A stretch of 64,000 nucleotides of DNA from Brevundimonas vesicularis (GTDB taxonomy: Bacteria > Pseudomonadota > Alphaproteobacteria > Caulobacterales > Caulobacteraceae). The position numbers and the translations under genes are program-made. The stretch is taken from the NCBI RefSeq assembly GCF_027105095.1, contig NZ_CP114278.1, positions 620,001-684,000 on the forward strand, in the 5' to 3' direction. This document shows positions 43,262-53,300 of the stretch, one piece after another; position 1 is the stretch's first letter, and every line of letters begins with the position of its first letter. The notes under the pieces are model-generated. The model saw only the letters and a program-made list of their open reading frames with translations. It did not search any database and was not told the DNA's origin.

Positions 43262-44244
43262 AGCATTGCGGGGATGACCCGATCCGGCGGGCGGTGGCCG
43301 TTCTGATAGGTCATGACGTTGGCGATGACGCGGTCGCCCATGTCCTGGCGCGCTTCCAGGGTGGCGGAACCCAGGTGGGGCAGGAGCACGACATTGGACT
43401 GACCCAACAGGCCATGATGGATCGCGGGCTCGTTCTCGAACACGTCCAGGCCGACGCCGGAAAGGGCGCGCATGGCCACCGCTTGGGCCAGGGCCGCCTC
43501 GTCGATCAGCTCGCCGCGGGCGGTGTTGATCAGGATGGCGTGGGGCTGGAGCCGGGTCAGGCGTTCGGCCGACAGCAGATGGTGGGTGTCCTTCGTCGCC
43601 GGACAGTTCAGCGAGACGATGTCCATCCGCGCCAGCATCTGGTCCAGATCGTCCCAGTAGGTCGCGCCCAGCTCTTCCTCGATCAGGGCGGGAACGGGCT
43701 TGCGATTGTGATAGTGGACCTGAAGCCCGAAGGCCTTGGCGCGCCGGGCCAGGGCCTGGCCGATCCGGCCCATGCCGACGATGCCCAGCCGCTTGCCCCA
43801 CAGTTTGCGTCCGCACATCCAGGTCGGGGTCCAGCCCTCGAACCGTCCCTCGGCCACCACCTGGGCGCCCTCGACGATGCGGCGGCTGACGGCCAGGATC
43901 AGGCTCATGGCCAGGTCGGCGGTGTCCTCGGTCAGGACGCCGGGGGTGTTGGTGACGATGACGCCGCGCGCCACGGCCGCCTCGACGTCGATATGGTCCA
44001 CACCGGCGCCGAAGTTGGCGATCATCTTCAACTGCTCGCCTGCGCCATTGATCAGGTCGGCGTCGATGACGTCGGTGATGGTCGGCACCAGAATCTCGGC
44101 GCGCTGGACGGCGGCCTGCAAGGCGGCGCGGTCCATCGGCTGATCCTTCAGGTTCAGCTCGGCGTCGAACAGCTCGCGCATCCGCGTTTCGACCGCGTCG
44201 GGCAGGCGTCTGGTTAATACGACCTTAAGCTTGCGGGGGGACAT
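43258..44244 (-). CDS. D-isomer-specific 2-hydroxyacid dehydrogenase (glyoxylate/hydroxypyruvate-type)
   Basis: 328 residues. NAD(P)-binding Rossmann domain LGIVGMGRIGQALARRAKAFG (about 155), the catalytic arginine in NTARGELIDEAALAQA (about 240), glutamate in VGLDVFENEP (about 265) and histidine in LLPHLGSATLEAR (about 288). FGAGVDHID (about 75) is typical of glyoxylate and hydroxypyruvate reductases such as GyaR. Substrate is not fixed by sequence. It is divergent from the SH3 gene. Confidence 0.88.
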   Translation of the reverse strand: MSPRKLKVVLTRRLPDAVETRMRELFDAELNLKDQPMDRAALQAAVQRAEILVPTITDVIDADLINGAGEQLKMIANFGAGVDHIDVEAAVARGVIVTNTPGVLTEDTADLAMSLILAVSRRIVEGAQVVAEGRFEGWTPTWMCGRKLWGKRLGIVGMGRIGQALARRAKAFGLQVHYHNRKPVPALIEEELGATYWDDLDQMLARMDIVSLNCPATKDTHHLLSAERLTRLQPHAILINTARGELIDEAALAQAVAMRALSGVGLDVFENEPAIHHGLLGQSNVVLLPHLGSATLEARQDMGDRVIANVMTYQNGHRPPDRVIPAML

Positions 44245-44312
44245 TCTCGGCCTTGGTTAGCGGGCGGCGATTCAGACGGATCAAGGCCCGCGCGACGGGT
44301 CGTTCCAATCCA

Positions 44313-44885
44313 GTGTCTAGCAAAGCCGCCGCCATCTTCCAAAGCCTGCGACGCCGCATCGCCCTCGTTGGAGCCGTTCTCGGCCTCGGCGTGATGGCCA
44401 GCGCCGGCGCGACCATGCCCGACGGCCGCCCGACGCCCACCGGGCTTGAGGTGCCGCGCTGGATTTCGCTGAAGTCCTCCCACGTCCGCGCGCGCCAGGG
44501 GCCGGGCCTGGATTATCCGATCCTGTGGGAATACCGGGCCGCCGGCCTGCCGGTTCAGGTGATCGCCGAGACGACCGAATGGCGCAAGATCTGCGACCCG
44601 GACGGCGCCGTGGCCTGGATTCACCGCACGGTGTCATCGGGCCGGCGCTATGTCTTCAACACCACGGCCCAGGAAGTGCCGATCCGGTCGGGCCGATCCG
44701 AGACGGCGTCGGTGCGCGCGCGCCTGTCGCCGCGCGCCCTGGTGATGCTGGACGAATGCGAAGAGGGATGGTGCAAGGTCCGGGCGCGACGACTGGAGGG
44801 TTTCGTGGCCCAGCGGGCGGTGTTCGGCACCCAGGAGCGGGCGCTGTGCAACGCCAATCGCCCCGCGGGCACGGGTCGCAACTGA
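44313..44885 (+). CDS. Secreted SH3-domain protein
   Basis: 190 residues from a GTG at 44313 (a TTG at 44253 is possible; neither has a good ribosome site). An N-terminal helix (RRRIALVGAVLGLGVMASAGA) acts as signal or anchor. Two bacterial SH3 repeats follow: PRWISLKSSHVRARQGPGLDYPILWEYRAAGLPVQVIAE near residue 50-88 and VPIRSGRSETASVRARLSP near 120, with EEGWCKVRARRLEGFVAQR at the end. Such domains bind cell-wall peptides. Older annotation called relatives aspartyl-tRNA synthetases in error. Confidence 0.8.
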   Translation: MSSKAAAIFQSLRRRIALVGAVLGLGVMASAGATMPDGRPTPTGLEVPRWISLKSSHVRARQGPGLDYPILWEYRAAGLPVQVIAETTEWRKICDPDGAVAWIHRTVSSGRRYVFNTTAQEVPIRSGRSETASVRARLSPRALVMLDECEEGWCKVRARRLEGFVAQRAVFGTQERALCNANRPAGTGRN

Positions 44886-44954
44886 CCGCACGCTGTTGAG
44901 CGAAGCGGCGCGGTCGTGTAACCCGCGCGCAACGTATCAAGAAACGGAAGCGCC

Positions 44955-45488
44955 TTGACCCAGTCCCAATATCCTTCGTCCTTCGATCATGAGGCCCTGC
45001 TGGCCTCGGGCCGCGGCGAGCTGTTCGGTCCCGGCAACGCCCAGCTGCCCGCCCCGCCGATGCTGATGTTCGACCGCATCACCACGATCAATGCGGACGG
45101 CGGCGAGCACGGCAAGGGCTATGTCGAGGCCGAACTCGACATCCATCCCGAGCTCTGGTTCTTCCAGTGCCACTTCATCGGCGACCCCGTCATGCCGGGC
45201 TGCCTGGGCCTGGACGCCATGTGGCAGCTGGTCGGCTTCTATCTGGGCTGGATCGGCGGTCCCGGTCGCGGCCGCGCCCTGGGCGTCGGCGAGGTCAAGT
45301 TCACCGGCCAGGTCACCCCGGACATCAAGAAGGTGGTCTATAAGATCAACCTAAAACGCGTCATCAACCGCAAGCTGGTCATGGGCATCGCCGACGGCGT
45401 GCTGGAGGCCGACGGCCAGGTCATCTACACCTGCAACGACATGCGGGTCGGCCTGTTCGGCGCCAAGGATGAGGCGGCGGGCGGTTAA
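44955..45488 (+). CDS. fabA: 3-hydroxydecanoyl-ACP dehydratase/isomerase
   Basis: 177 residues from a TTG with GGAAG upstream. Active-site histidine in [27 protein letters not shown] (about 70), with the second catalytic aspartate in [10 protein letters not shown]. It makes both trans-2 and cis-3 decenoyl-ACP, the branch point for unsaturated fatty acids. Followed by fabB after 66 bases; the pair is the standard unsaturated-fatty-acid operon. No FabR or Fur-like site is obvious before it. Confidence 0.95.
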   Translation: MTQSQYPSSFDHEALLASGRGELFGPGNAQLPAPPMLMFDRITTINADGGEHGKGYVEAELDIHPELWFFQCHFIGDPVMPGCLGLDAMWQLVGFYLGWIGGPGRGRALGVGEVKFTGQVTPDIKKVVYKINLKRVINRKLVMGIADGVLEADGQVIYTCNDMRVGLFGAKDEAAGG

Positions 45489-45554
45489 CGCCCCTATATA
45501 ACCGCGAACAAGGCGGACGGTCCTCGGACCAGGAAGCATCAAGAAGGAAACACC

Positions 45555-46772
45555 ATGCGTCGTGTCGTCGTCACCGGCCTGGGCATCGTCTCTTCCATCG
45601 GCCACGGCGCCGAGGAGGTCACCCAGTCCCTGCGCGAAGCCCGTTCGGGCGTCGTTCATGCCCCCGACCACGCCAAATACGGCTTCCGCAGCCAGGTCTG
45701 GGCGCCGCCCAAGATCGGTCCGTGGGAAGAACTGGTCGACCGTCGCGCCGCGCGCTTCCTGGCCAACGGCACCGCCTGGGGCCACATCGCCTTCGAAGAG
45801 GCTCTGAAGTCGTCGGGCATGACGGCGGATGAGATCAAGGATGACCGGATCGGCCTGATCGTCGGCGAGGGCGGCCCTTCGACTCAGGTGATCCTGCAGG
45901 CGGCCGCGATCACGGTCGAAAAGGGCGCGCCCAAGCGCATCGGCCCGTTCGCGGTGCCCAAGGCGATGGCGTCGGGCCCGTCGGCGGTGCTGTCGACCTG
46001 GTTCCAGATGCGCGGCATCAACTATTCGATCAGCTCGGCCTGCGCGACGTCGGCCCACTGCATCGGCGCCGGTGTCGAACAGATCCAGTGGGGCAAGCAG
46101 GACGTGGTCTTCGCCGGCGGCTGCGAGGACATCGACTGGTCCATGTCCAACATGTTCGACGCCATGGGCGCCATGTCGTCGGACTTTAACGACAATCCGT
46201 CGGTCGCCAGCCGCGCCTATGACGCCAACCGCGACGGCTTCGTCATCGCCGGCGGCGCGGGCATCGTGGTGCTGGAAGAATACGAGCGGGCCAAGGCGCG
46301 CGGCGCGACCATCTATGCCGAAGTCACCGGCTATGGCGCCAACGCCGACGGCTACGACATGGTCGCCCCCTCGGGCGAGGGCGCCCAGCGCTGCATGAAG
46401 ATCGCGCTGGAACAGGCCGGCAATCCGACGATCGACTACCTGAATCCACACGGCACCTCGACGCCCGTGGGCGACGCCAAGGAGATGGAGGCCGTGCGCG
46501 CCGTCTTCGGCGACCAGATGCCGATGATCTCGTCGACCAAGTCGCTCACCGGCCACTCGCTCGGCGCAGCCGGCGCCCAAGAGGCCATCTACTGCCTGCT
46601 GATGATGAAGAACGGCTTCGCCGCCGAAAGCGCCCATATCGAAAATCTCGATCCGGCGTTCGAAGGCATGCCGATCCTGCGCCAGCGCCACGACGGCGAA
46701 CTGACCCACGTCATGTCCAACAGCTTCGGCTTCGGCGGCACCAACGGTACGCTGATCCTGTCGAAGGTCTGA
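45555..46772 (+). CDS. fabB: Beta-ketoacyl-ACP synthase I
   Basis: 405 residues. The start MRRVVVTGLGIVSSIG, active-site cysteine in SSACATSAHCIG (about 163), and the two histidines in NPHGTSTPVGD (about 298) and SLTGHSLGAAGA (about 333) form the Cys-His-His center. It elongates the cis-3-decenoyl-ACP made by FabA. AGAAGGAAAC stands before the ATG. Second gene of fabA-fabB. Confidence 0.96.
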   Translation: MRRVVVTGLGIVSSIGHGAEEVTQSLREARSGVVHAPDHAKYGFRSQVWAPPKIGPWEELVDRRAARFLANGTAWGHIAFEEALKSSGMTADEIKDDRIGLIVGEGGPSTQVILQAAAITVEKGAPKRIGPFAVPKAMASGPSAVLSTWFQMRGINYSISSACATSAHCIGAGVEQIQWGKQDVVFAGGCEDIDWSMSNMFDAMGAMSSDFNDNPSVASRAYDANRDGFVIAGGAGIVVLEEYERAKARGATIYAEVTGYGANADGYDMVAPSGEGAQRCMKIALEQAGNPTIDYLNPHGTSTPVGDAKEMEAVRAVFGDQMPMISSTKSLTGHSLGAAGAQEAIYCLLMMKNGFAAESAHIENLDPAFEGMPILRQRHDGELTHVMSNSFGFGGTNGTLILSKV

Positions 46773-48153
<1,381 letters not shown>

Positions 48154-48162
48154 CTGGCGGAT

Positions 48163-48906
48163 TCAGTCGTAGCGCACGCCGCTGAGATAGAGCCCTGCCG
48201 AGGGGGCGACGGGACCGCACCGCGCGCGGTCCTTCGCCTCCAGCGCGGCCTTGACGTCGCGGGCGCTCCAGCGACCCAGCCCCACCTCGACAAGTGTGCC
48301 GGCCATGGACCGAACCTGGCGGTGCAGGAAGCTGCGGGCCTGGAACACCAGATGTACCTCTTCGCCGAAGCGGGACACGCGCGCCACGTCCAGCGATTTG
48401 ACCGGCGATTTGGACTGACAGCCGACGTCGCGGAAGGTGGTGAAGTCGTGATGGCCGACCAAGACCTGGGCCGCGTGGTGCATGGCCTCGGCGTCCAGGG
48501 TCTTCTTGACGTGCCAGACCCGGTCCCGTTCCAGCACCGGCTGGGGGCGGCGGTTCAGGATGCGGTACAGATAGCCCCTGCCGGTGGCGGAGAAGCGGGC
48601 GTGCCAGTCGGGATCAGGCGCGTGTTCAGCCGACAGGACGCAGACGTCCTGGCGCACAAGATGCGCGTTCATGGCGTTCAGCACCGTATCGACCGGCCAG
48701 TCACGTTCCAAATCGGCATGGACGACCTGGGCCGTCGCATGGACCCCGGTGTCGGTGCGGCCGGCGGCGGCGATGCGGATTCGTTCGCCGGAGAAGGCGT
48801 AAATGGCCGCCTCCAGCGCGCCCTGAACTGTCGGCTGGCCGTCCTGCGCCTGGAAGCCGTTGTAGGCCGTGCCGTCGTATTCGATAGTAAGTTTATACCT
48901 AGGCAC
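48163..48906 (-). CDS. truA: tRNA pseudouridine synthase A
   Basis: 247 residues. It makes pseudouridine 38-40 in the anticodon stem. The catalytic aspartate is in AAGRTDTGVHATAQVVHAD (about 52), and RGYLYRI, HDFTTFRDVGCQSKSPVKSL and FLHRQVRSMAGTLVEVG are typical. It shares the strand with fmt and def; an unusual small gene lies between truA and fmt on the other strand. Confidence 0.95.
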   Translation of the reverse strand: MPRYKLTIEYDGTAYNGFQAQDGQPTVQGALEAAIYAFSGERIRIAAAGRTDTGVHATAQVVHADLERDWPVDTVLNAMNAHLVRQDVCVLSAEHAPDPDWHARFSATGRGYLYRILNRRPQPVLERDRVWHVKKTLDAEAMHHAAQVLVGHHDFTTFRDVGCQSKSPVKSLDVARVSRFGEEVHLVFQARSFLHRQVRSMAGTLVEVGLGRWSARDVKAALEAKDRARCGPVAPSAGLYLSGVRYD

Positions 48907-48918
48907 TCAGGACTCCAC

Positions 48919-49161
48919 ATGGCCGTCATCGACCAGTTTCAACCGCTAGATCGAGAGCGGGAGCTTAAGCTGCACCCAACTCACGTTGTGGGCCACTATG
49001 GCGTGTTCAGGCGCGATGGGCGCTCGTTCTTGCAGATCGATACACTTGGATCAGCAGATAGAGCGAAAGCGAACAGCCAGAGCCAAACTTTCCAACTGAC
49101 TTCTGAAAGCGCAAAGGCGCTTTGGGAGATCCTGGGTCGCGAGTTCAACCTCTCAGCTTAG
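48919..49161 (+). CDS. Small protein of unknown function, atypical composition
   Basis: 80 residues: [20 protein letters not shown], then [20 protein letters not shown] and [20 protein letters not shown], ending in [15 protein letters not shown] recall this pattern as a small conserved family of unknown role, but give no name. Codons are clearly less GC-rich than the neighbours (many A/T third positions such as aca, ctt, gca, aga), and it stands opposite to and between truA and fmt, so it was probably acquired. It overlaps the end of fmt by nine bases. Confidence 0.65.
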   Translation: MAVIDQFQPLDRERELKLHPTHVVGHYGVFRRDGRSFLQIDTLGSADRAKANSQSQTFQLTSESAKALWEILGREFNLSA

Positions 49162-50076
49162 GCTGGTCCCGGCCGGCAGGGCAAAGCCGCGTAGCATCTC
49201 GTCGGCCGATTGCGCCGCCTTGCCTTCGCGCTGAACGCGGATCAGACGCACGGCGCCGTCGCCGCAGGCCACCGTCAGGGCGTCGTCCAGCACGGTTCCG
49301 GGCGCGCCCGATCCGTCCGCCAAGGCCGACAGCAGCACCTTGATCCGCACGCGGCCAGCCTCTGACGGGGCCTCGAACCAGGCGCCGGGGAAGGGCGACA
49401 GGCCGCGGATGTGGGCGTCCACCTCGGCGGCGGGGCGGCTCCAGTCGATCCTAGCCTCGGCCGGGGTTATCTTCTTGGCGTAGGTCGGCTCTCCGACCTG
49501 TTCGGACGGCGTGACCCCGCCCCGGTCGATGGCGGCCAGCGCGCGGGGCCACAGGCCCGCGCCGACATGGGCCATCCGTTCGGACAGGCTAGCGGCCGTG
49601 TCGTCGGGCAGAATGTCCATCAGTTCGCTGAGCACGATGGGGCCTTCGTCAAGACCCAGGCTCATCTGCATGATCTGGACGCCGGTCTGTTTGTCGCCAG
49701 CCATGATGGCCCGCTGGATCGGGGCGGCCCCGCGCCAGCGCGGCAACAGCGAGCCATGCAGGTTCAGGCAGCCCAGGCGTGGCGCCTCCAGCACCTCGGT
49801 CTTCAGGATCTGGCCGTAGGCGACGACGCAGGCCGCATCGAGATCCAGGCTTCTGAAGGTGTCGATCGCTTCGGCGTCCTTCAGGCTTTCGGGCGTGAAG
49901 ACCGGCAGGCCCATGGTCTCGGCGAAGGCGTGAACGGGCGACGGCGTCAGCTTCTGGCCCCGGCCCTTGGGGCGTGGCGGCTGCGAATAGACGGCGACGA
50001 TCTCGTGACCCGAAGCGATCAGCTCGGCCAGGGAGGGCACGGCGAAGTCGGGAGTTCCCATGAAGGCAAGGCGCAT
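49153..50076 (-). CDS. fmt: Methionyl-tRNA formyltransferase
   Basis: 307 residues. It formylates initiator Met-tRNA. Start [16 protein letters not shown], the folate-site loop [21 protein letters not shown] (about 108-128; the catalytic Asn-His pair is in CLNLHG), and [16 protein letters not shown]. The C-terminal OB-like domain is complete. A 14-residue extension to 50118 lies within a repeat and is left out. Downstream of def in the standard def-fmt order, with a small gene between them. Confidence 0.95.
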   Translation of the reverse strand: MRLAFMGTPDFAVPSLAELIASGHEIVAVYSQPPRPKGRGQKLTPSPVHAFAETMGLPVFTPESLKDAEAIDTFRSLDLDAACVVAYGQILKTEVLEAPRLGCLNLHGSLLPRWRGAAPIQRAIMAGDKQTGVQIMQMSLGLDEGPIVLSELMDILPDDTAASLSERMAHVGAGLWPRALAAIDRGGVTPSEQVGEPTYAKKITPAEARIDWSRPAAEVDAHIRGLSPFPGAWFEAPSEAGRVRIKVLLSALADGSGAPGTVLDDALTVACGDGAVRLIRVQREGKAAQSADEMLRGFALPAGTSLS

Positions 50077-50088
50077 GGGCACGCCTTT

Positions 50089-50150
50089 AGAGCATGATCG
50101 TTTCGGACGGAACCGCAATGCGGTTCAGGCCGGAGCGTGAATCATGCTCT
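50089..50150. repeat. Dispersed palindromic repeat of the AGAGCATGAT type
   Basis: Outer 10-base arms AGAGCATGAT (50089-50098) and ATCATGCTCT (50141-50150) enclose an inner perfect hairpin GAACCGC-AAT-GCGGTTC (50110-50126). Repeats with such AGAGCATGAT ends are common between genes in alphaproteobacteria. Only one copy is seen here. Confidence 0.6.
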
Positions 50151-50172
50151 CCAGGAAAGTGGTTTAGGCCGC

Positions 50173-50451
50173 CTACTGCCAGCGGGTGAAGACGCCGCCG
50201 CCCTCGTCCCATTCGCCGCCCGCGTCCAGGGCGTCGTCGAAATCGAGCAGACGGTCGAGCAGAAGGCCCGCGACAACGCCCAGCAAGGCCACACCGGCCA
50301 GGGTGGCGACGCCGGCGACGCCGACCTTCTGGCTGCGCGTCAGGCGACGACGGCCCGAGGAGTCGATGATCAGCGAGCGGCCGCGCGGGATGGACGGCGC
50401 GATACGACGTGCGGCGCGTTCTATACGTTCGGGGCGGACGATCTTGGTCAT
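50173..50451 (-). CDS. Hypothetical single-helix membrane protein between def and fmt
   Basis: 92 residues. A basic N-terminal half ([19 protein letters not shown] to RRRLTRSQK), a membrane helix (VGVAGVATLAGVALLGVVAGLLL, about 44-66) and an acidic end (DFDDALDAGGEWDEGGGVF). The start overlaps the def stop (TGATG), so it is co-translated with def. I know no family. Confidence 0.65.
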   Translation of the reverse strand: MTKIVRPERIERAARRIAPSIPRGRSLIIDSSGRRRLTRSQKVGVAGVATLAGVALLGVVAGLLLDRLLDFDDALDAGGEWDEGGGVFTRWQ

Positions 50452-51026
50452 CAGGCGGCGATCCTGTCGCGGGCGGCCTTCTTGACCTTGGTCACGGCGC
50501 GGTCCCGCTTGAGACGCGACAGATGGTCGATGAAGAGCACGCCGTTAAGGTGGTCCATCTCGTGCTGAATGCAGACGGCGTAGAGACCCTCGGCCTCTTC
50601 CTCCACCGACTGACCGTCACGGTTCAGATAGCGAATGCGGACGCGGGCCGGGCGTTCCACCTTGTCGAAATACTCGGGGATCGACAGGCAGCCCTCTTCG
50701 TAGGTGTAGAGCTCGTCCGAGGTCCACAGGATTTCCGGGTTGGCGAAGAAACGCGGGTTCTTGCGCGCCTCGGCGTTCTCGGCCGCCTCTTCCTCGGTCT
50801 CGCAGACCACGCCGTCCTTGTCGCCCAGGTCCATGACGATCACCCGGTCCAGAGCGCCGATCTGCACGGCGGCCAGGCCGATGCCCGGCGCGTCGTACAT
50901 CGTGTCCAGCATATCATCCATCAGGGCGCGGACGGCGTCGTCCACGGCCGCGACGGGCTTGGATACCTGCTTCAGGATCGCCAGGTCGGCGGCGTTGTCG
51001 ATGGTGAGGATGCGTCGAATGGCCAT
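50451..51026 (-). CDS. def: Peptide deformylase
   Basis: 191 residues. All three iron-site motifs are present: [10 protein letters not shown] (about 49), EGCLSIP (about 111, cysteine ligand) and QHEMDHLNG (about 155, two histidines and the catalytic glutamate). It removes the formyl group from new proteins, the step opposite to fmt in the same operon. A small insert ([14 protein letters not shown], about 80-93) is typical of some alphaproteobacteria. Confidence 0.96.
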   Translation of the reverse strand: MAIRRILTIDNAADLAILKQVSKPVAAVDDAVRALMDDMLDTMYDAPGIGLAAVQIGALDRVIVMDLGDKDGVVCETEEEAAENAEARKNPRFFANPEILWTSDELYTYEEGCLSIPEYFDKVERPARVRIRYLNRDGQSVEEEAEGLYAVCIQHEMDHLNGVLFIDHLSRLKRDRAVTKVKKAARDRIAA

Positions 51027-51083
51027 GGCCGGGACGTAGGCCCGCCCCGGCGCAAGGTCAAGATTTGCGCCCCTTGCCGCGCT

Positions 51084-51485
51084 TTACGCCTTGCCGGGCA
51101 GAGGGCGAGGTTTGCGGTTCTCGTCGATGGCCACATAGGTGAAGACGCCCTGGGTCACGCGCACCGACGCGGCCTGGGGCTGGCCCCGCGCTCGCTTCCA
51201 CGCCTCGACCTGGACGCGGATGGATGTGCGGCCCGAGCCGATGACATGGGCGTAGATGCTGACCTCGTCGCCGACCGAGACGGGCTGGTGAAAAACCATG
51301 CCGTCCAGGGCCACGGTGGCGCAGCGCCCGCAGGCCAGTTCGAACGCCGGGGTCGCGCCCGCGAGGTCCATCTGGGCCAGCAGCCAGCCGCCGAAGATGT
51401 CGCCCTCGGGGTTGGTGTCTGCGGGCATGGCGATGATCCGACCGACGGGCTGGAATTCGGGAGGCTGTTCGGGGGCGTCGGACAT
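51084..51485 (-). CDS. Acyl-CoA thioesterase (YciA-like, hotdog fold)
   Basis: 133 residues. Hotdog thioesterase: MPADTNPEGDIFGGWLLAQMDLAGA (about 20-45, with the catalytic aspartate) and VALDGMVFHQPVSVGDEVSIYAHV. The C-terminal VTQGVFTYVAID fits the YciA group, which hydrolyses a broad range of acyl-CoAs. A longer frame to 51632 would overlap the next gene and is not used. Confidence 0.9.
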   Translation of the reverse strand: MSDAPEQPPEFQPVGRIIAMPADTNPEGDIFGGWLLAQMDLAGATPAFELACGRCATVALDGMVFHQPVSVGDEVSIYAHVIGSGRTSIRVQVEAWKRARGQPQAASVRVTQGVFTYVAIDENRKPRPLPGKA

Positions 51486-51517
51486 GGAGGGGCCTGCAGT
51501 TCGGGGAGGCGGGCTCT

Positions 51518-52096
51518 CTAGCGCGGCTTCGGCGGCTTGTCGCCCTTGAGCGCCTTTGGACGTGCGGGCTCTGGGACGGACAGGGTCAGACGGGAAGTGC
51601 GAAAAGCCTGCGCATCGCGCAAGGCGCGCCAAGCGGCGCCTAGCTCCAGGACGGTCAGCAGATGATCTTGGGTGAGGACGGTGCGTCGAGACGCCCGCAA
51701 GGTCGCGACATCAGCCATGAGACGCGAAGCGGCCTGAACATCTTCACGGCCCGAACGCGCGCCCAAATCCTCCAGCCGGGCGAAGCGCCAGCCCTGTTCG
51801 GGCGGATAGCGCAGGGCCAAGGCGAAGCGTTCTGACGGCTCGATCTGGCGGGCGATGAAAATCCAGTCCGCCGTGTCGGGATCGCGGCGATAGTGGCCCG
51901 GCTGAGTGGGAAGGCCGGCCTGGGCGTAGATTTCCAGCGCCCCGGCTTCGATTTCCGCCAAGGCCAGGCTCAGGGCGTCGGGTTCTTCCGGCTCAAGCTC
52001 GGTCGGCCGCTCGAACGGGTTTGTCGTGTCCTCGGCGGGCGCAGCCGGGGACTTGCGTGAAAACAGTCCCGAAAGCAGCGTCCGCCGTCTGGCCAT
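51518..52096 (-). CDS. Hypothetical 192-residue cytosolic protein of the polysaccharide export cluster
   Basis: Basic N-terminus (MARRRTLLSGLFSRKSP), an acidic Pro/Glu stretch (ELEPEEPDALSLALAEIE), a folded central part (YRRDPDTADWIFIARQIEPSERFALALRYPPEQGWRFARLEDLG) and a basic end (PKALKGDKPPKPR). No signal peptide or membrane helix. It starts four bases after the Wza-like gene stop, so it belongs to that operon. No family recognised. Confidence 0.65.
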   Translation of the reverse strand: MARRRTLLSGLFSRKSPAAPAEDTTNPFERPTELEPEEPDALSLALAEIEAGALEIYAQAGLPTQPGHYRRDPDTADWIFIARQIEPSERFALALRYPPEQGWRFARLEDLGARSGREDVQAASRLMADVATLRASRRTVLTQDHLLTVLELGAAWRALRDAQAFRTSRLTLSVPEPARPKALKGDKPPKPR

Positions 52097-52100
52097 GACG

Positions 52101-53270
52101 TCAGTTGTTGAGCGTGCTGGTCACCGACACGTCATAGATGACGCGGGTCAGGCTCTGAACGACCTCGAAGAACTTGCGCATCTCGGCGGCGCCGGCCAGG
52201 GGCACATAGATCACGTCCTCGGGCATGACCTCCATGTTGGTGGCGGCGAAGACATTGGCGGCGTCGCTGAAGTCCAGCTCGTAGACGACCGGCACGCCGC
52301 GCGGCGTGGCGGGCTGGTTGATGCCCAGCGCCTGGGCCACCTCGGGACGTTCGAAGCGGAAGATCAGAACGCGGCGTGCATTGGCCGTAGCGGTGTTGAG
52401 ACCGCCGACCTTTGACAGGGCGCCGGTCAGGGTCACGGGACCGGCCGGCATATCGACCTGCGCGACGGCGTTCAGACCGCCAAAGGTCGAGAAACGGCGG
52501 GGCTTGTACTGAACATTGACCACGTCGCCGCGCTGCAGACGCACGTTCTCGCTGAACTCGGTCGTCACCGCCGACAGGGGCGCGGTGTACGTGCGGCCCT
52601 CGCGTTGGATCGAGATGGTCAGGTCGTCAGTTGAGCGGGCCGAGCCGCCCGCCGCCGCGATCACGTCCAGGATGCGGTCGCTGTTGACGCCCAGCGGCGC
52701 ACGACCGGGCTGGCGCACGTCGCCCAGGACGTTGACCGTGTTGGAGGCGTTGTCGGCGATGGACACCAGAACCTGCGGATTAGCGACCTTGCCGACCAGT
52801 GCGCGCCGGATCGCCGCCGCCGCCTGGGTGGAGGTCAGACCCTGAACGCGAACCTGCCCGCCGAAGGGAATGGTCACTGAGCCGGATCGATCGACCGTCG
52901 CTCCCGGCAGCGCCTGGTTGCCGCCAGACAAAGTCGCGGCTTTCGAACCCGATGTCGAACCTGATCCCAGGGCTCCGCCGAACAGCGACCCCGAGGGATC
53001 GAAGATCGAAATAGCCAGACTGTCGCCTTCGCCAATTACGTCAGCGGGTTGGTCGCTCGATCCTGCAGCCAAGCTGCCGAAGAACTGCGGCGGAACCTGC
53101 TTCATTCGCTCGGTGGCTTCGAATGTCAGCGGCACCAGCGCATAGCTGCCCAGAGCCGAGGCGGTCGTGGCCCCGGCGTTGACAGAGGCGCCCGACGGCC
53201 CGTCGCGCGGCAGAGTGGAGCAGCCGCCGAGAATGGCGACAATGGCAAGCGGCAGAATGGTGCGCGTCAT
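52101..53270 (-). CDS. Polysaccharide export outer-membrane lipoprotein (Wza/HfsD-like)
   Basis: 389 residues. A lipoprotein signal (lipobox ILGGC, residues 13-17), then the Poly_export domain: DVIGEGDSLAISIFDP (about 78), VDRSGSVTIPFGGQVRVQGLTSTQAAAAIRRAL (about 125-160), and SLBB repeats with VNVLGDVRQPGRAPLGVNSDRILDVIAAAGG (about 175-205) and MPAGPVTLTGALSKVGG. It forms the outer-membrane channel for capsule, exopolysaccharide or holdfast export. Next to a glycosyltransferase and a KdsD-like isomerase; the polymerase, flippase and tyrosine kinase are not in the window. Confidence 0.9.
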   Translation of the reverse strand: MTRTILPLAIVAILGGCSTLPRDGPSGASVNAGATTASALGSYALVPLTFEATERMKQVPPQFFGSLAAGSSDQPADVIGEGDSLAISIFDPSGSLFGGALGSGSTSGSKAATLSGGNQALPGATVDRSGSVTIPFGGQVRVQGLTSTQAAAAIRRALVGKVANPQVLVSIADNASNTVNVLGDVRQPGRAPLGVNSDRILDVIAAAGGSARSTDDLTISIQREGRTYTAPLSAVTTEFSENVRLQRGDVVNVQYKPRRFSTFGGLNAVAQVDMPAGPVTLTGALSKVGGLNTATANARRVLIFRFERPEVAQALGINQPATPRGVPVVYELDFSDAANVFAATNMEVMPEDVIYVPLAGAAEMRKFFEVVQSLTRVIYDVSVTSTLNN

Positions 53271-53300
53271 GAAGCTGGATAGCCTTTGTTCGCGGATTGA

